This document shows, in pieces, positions 32,025 through 32,744 of a stretch of 32,744 bases of DNA (position 1 is its first letter; every line of letters begins with the position of its first letter). Below the pieces are notes generated by a model, which was not told where the DNA came from, did no database searches, and saw nothing but the letters and a program-made list of their open reading frames with translations. The translations under genes were made by a program, and so were the position numbers. Origin of the DNA: Acidobacteriota bacterium (GTDB lineage Bacteria > Acidobacteriota > Terriglobia > Acidiferrales > UBA7541); contig JABDEK010000044.1 of assembly GCA_013287135.1 (NCBI GenBank), positions 1-32,744 of the forward strand, given 5' to 3'.

Positions 32025-32744
32025 ATGATTCGCCCGCCCGCAGTTTCCGGTCGCTTCTATCCCTCAGACAAAAAGAAACTCGCTCTGGAAATCCAACAAT
32101 ATACCGGGAGCGAAACTAGAAAATCCGTCGTGAGCGGATGCATAGTGCCGCACGCGGGATACATGTATTCCGGGCACGTTGCTGGGGCGGTTTACTCGGC
32201 GATCGAAATCCCTGCTCGTTGTATCCTTCTGGGCCCGCGCCATTTCCCCGGCGGCGAAGCTATGGCCATAATTTCAGAGGGGAGTTGGCAAACTCCATTC
32301 GGTAACGCGCAAATAGATTCGGAGCTCGCCACACAGCTGAAGCAAGCGTGTCCTTTCCTGCGCGAAGACCGCGTTGCGCACCAGCGCGAGCATTCGCTCG
32401 AAGTGCAAATTCCATTCCTCCAACACCTCAACGCAAATCTACGATTCGTGCCCGTAGTGCTTGCCACACACAGATATCAGGAACTGGAAGCATTAGGGCA
32501 TGCGGTAGCGAGAGTAATAAAAGCGCAGAACGACCCGGTTCTTGTGGTCGCGAGCACGGATATGAATCATTACGAAAGCGATACGATCACGCGCGCAAAA
32601 GACCAGAAAGCAATCGATCGCATTCTAGACCTCGATCCGCGCGGCCTGTACGATACGGTGCAGTCGGAGGAGATTACGATGTGCGGCGTCGCTGCAACCG
32701 TAGCAATGCTCGTCGCCGTGCGCGATCTAGGCGCTACGCAAGTT
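32025..32744 (+). CDS. amrB: AmmeMemoRadiSam system protein B (Memo family), 3' end beyond window
   Basis: The frame from ATG 32025 stays open for 240 codons to the window edge; the family is about 260-290 residues, so little is missing. MIRPPAVSGRFYPSDKKKL, CIVPHAGYMYSGHVAGAVY, LLGPRHFPGG, REHSLEVQIPFLQ, VVASTDMNHYESD and TMCGVAATVAML are the Memo/LigB-like signatures, with the metal-type histidines in PHAGY, GPRHF and EHSLEVQ. In many bacteria this protein occurs with an AMMECR1 protein and a radical-SAM enzyme (AmrS); these partners would be expected just downstream. The biochemical role of the system is unsettled. Confidence 0.92.
   Translation, partial: MIRPPAVSGRFYPSDKKKLALEIQQYTGSETRKSVVSGCIVPHAGYMYSGHVAGAVYSAIEIPARCILLGPRHFPGGEAMAIISEGSWQTPFGNAQIDSELATQLKQACPFLREDRVAHQREHSLEVQIPFLQHLNANLRFVPVVLATHRYQELEALGHAVARVIKAQNDPVLVVASTDMNHYESDTITRAKDQKAIDRILDLDPRGLYDTVQSEEITMCGVAATVAMLVAVRDLGATQV

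Noticed and set aside
1-32744. CRISPR arrays, insertion sequences or prophage
   Set aside because: No regularly spaced repeats, transposase, integrase or phage structural gene was seen on either strand.

Overview
The window looks like chromosomal DNA of a soil or sediment bacterium, most probably an acidobacterium. It is moderately GC-rich, with SigK/RskA-type regulation, a GatB-dependent (indirect) aminoacylation route, selenocysteine decoding and BIG2/LVIVD surface proteins. The phylum is inferred from gene style and is not proven by any one marker. Genes are tightly packed, and I see no rRNA, tRNA, CRISPR array or insertion sequence.

Layout: (1) 1-1330, a damaged panB remnant followed by panC with a one-base frameshift. 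(2) 1347-3326 (minus), gatB then a Bcp/PrxQ peroxiredoxin whose peroxidatic cysteine codon is an in-frame TGA; 3438-4157, a metallophosphoesterase. (3) 4248-9971 (minus), a vitamin B12 uptake locus (btuF, btuC, btuD, btuB-like receptor) with two separate cobalamin riboswitches. (4) 10355-11191 (minus), a dienoyl/enoyl-CoA hydratase; 11525-12236, a HigB/HigA toxin-antitoxin pair; 12444-13724, serS. (5) 13749-15088 (minus), an ECF sigma factor with its RskA-like anti-sigma factor; 15540-18853, glutamate dehydrogenase, thiD and a secreted dienelactone-hydrolase-like protein. (6) 18860-24007, a pyrimidine cluster: pyrR-pyrB-pyrC on minus, and pyrD-rlpA-pyrF on plus. (7) 24106-28468, a secreted BIG2/LVIVD protein, selB and tatA. 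(8) 28515-31059 (minus), a small membrane protein, methylmalonyl-CoA mutase large subunit and maf. (9) 31267-32744, two unrecognised small genes and the start of a Memo-family (AmmeMemoRadiSam B) gene.

Two functional themes connect distant parts. The first is selenium. selB (26264-28180) encodes the selenocysteine-specific elongation factor, and serS supplies the seryl-tRNA synthetase that would charge tRNA-Sec. The bcp gene (1347-1808) has TGA exactly where the catalytic Cys codon belongs, followed by a compact hairpin shaped like a bacterial SECIS element. This is the most exciting reading in the window: a selenoprotein peroxiredoxin that a standard gene caller would truncate to a 99-residue fragment lacking its active site. 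The second is cobalamin: B12-riboswitch-controlled uptake genes occur with a B12-dependent mutase.

Sequence quality is a caution. The first 1.3 kb carries an apparent deletion and a homopolymer frameshift, and pyrF has no ordinary start codon, so some oddities may be assembly errors.
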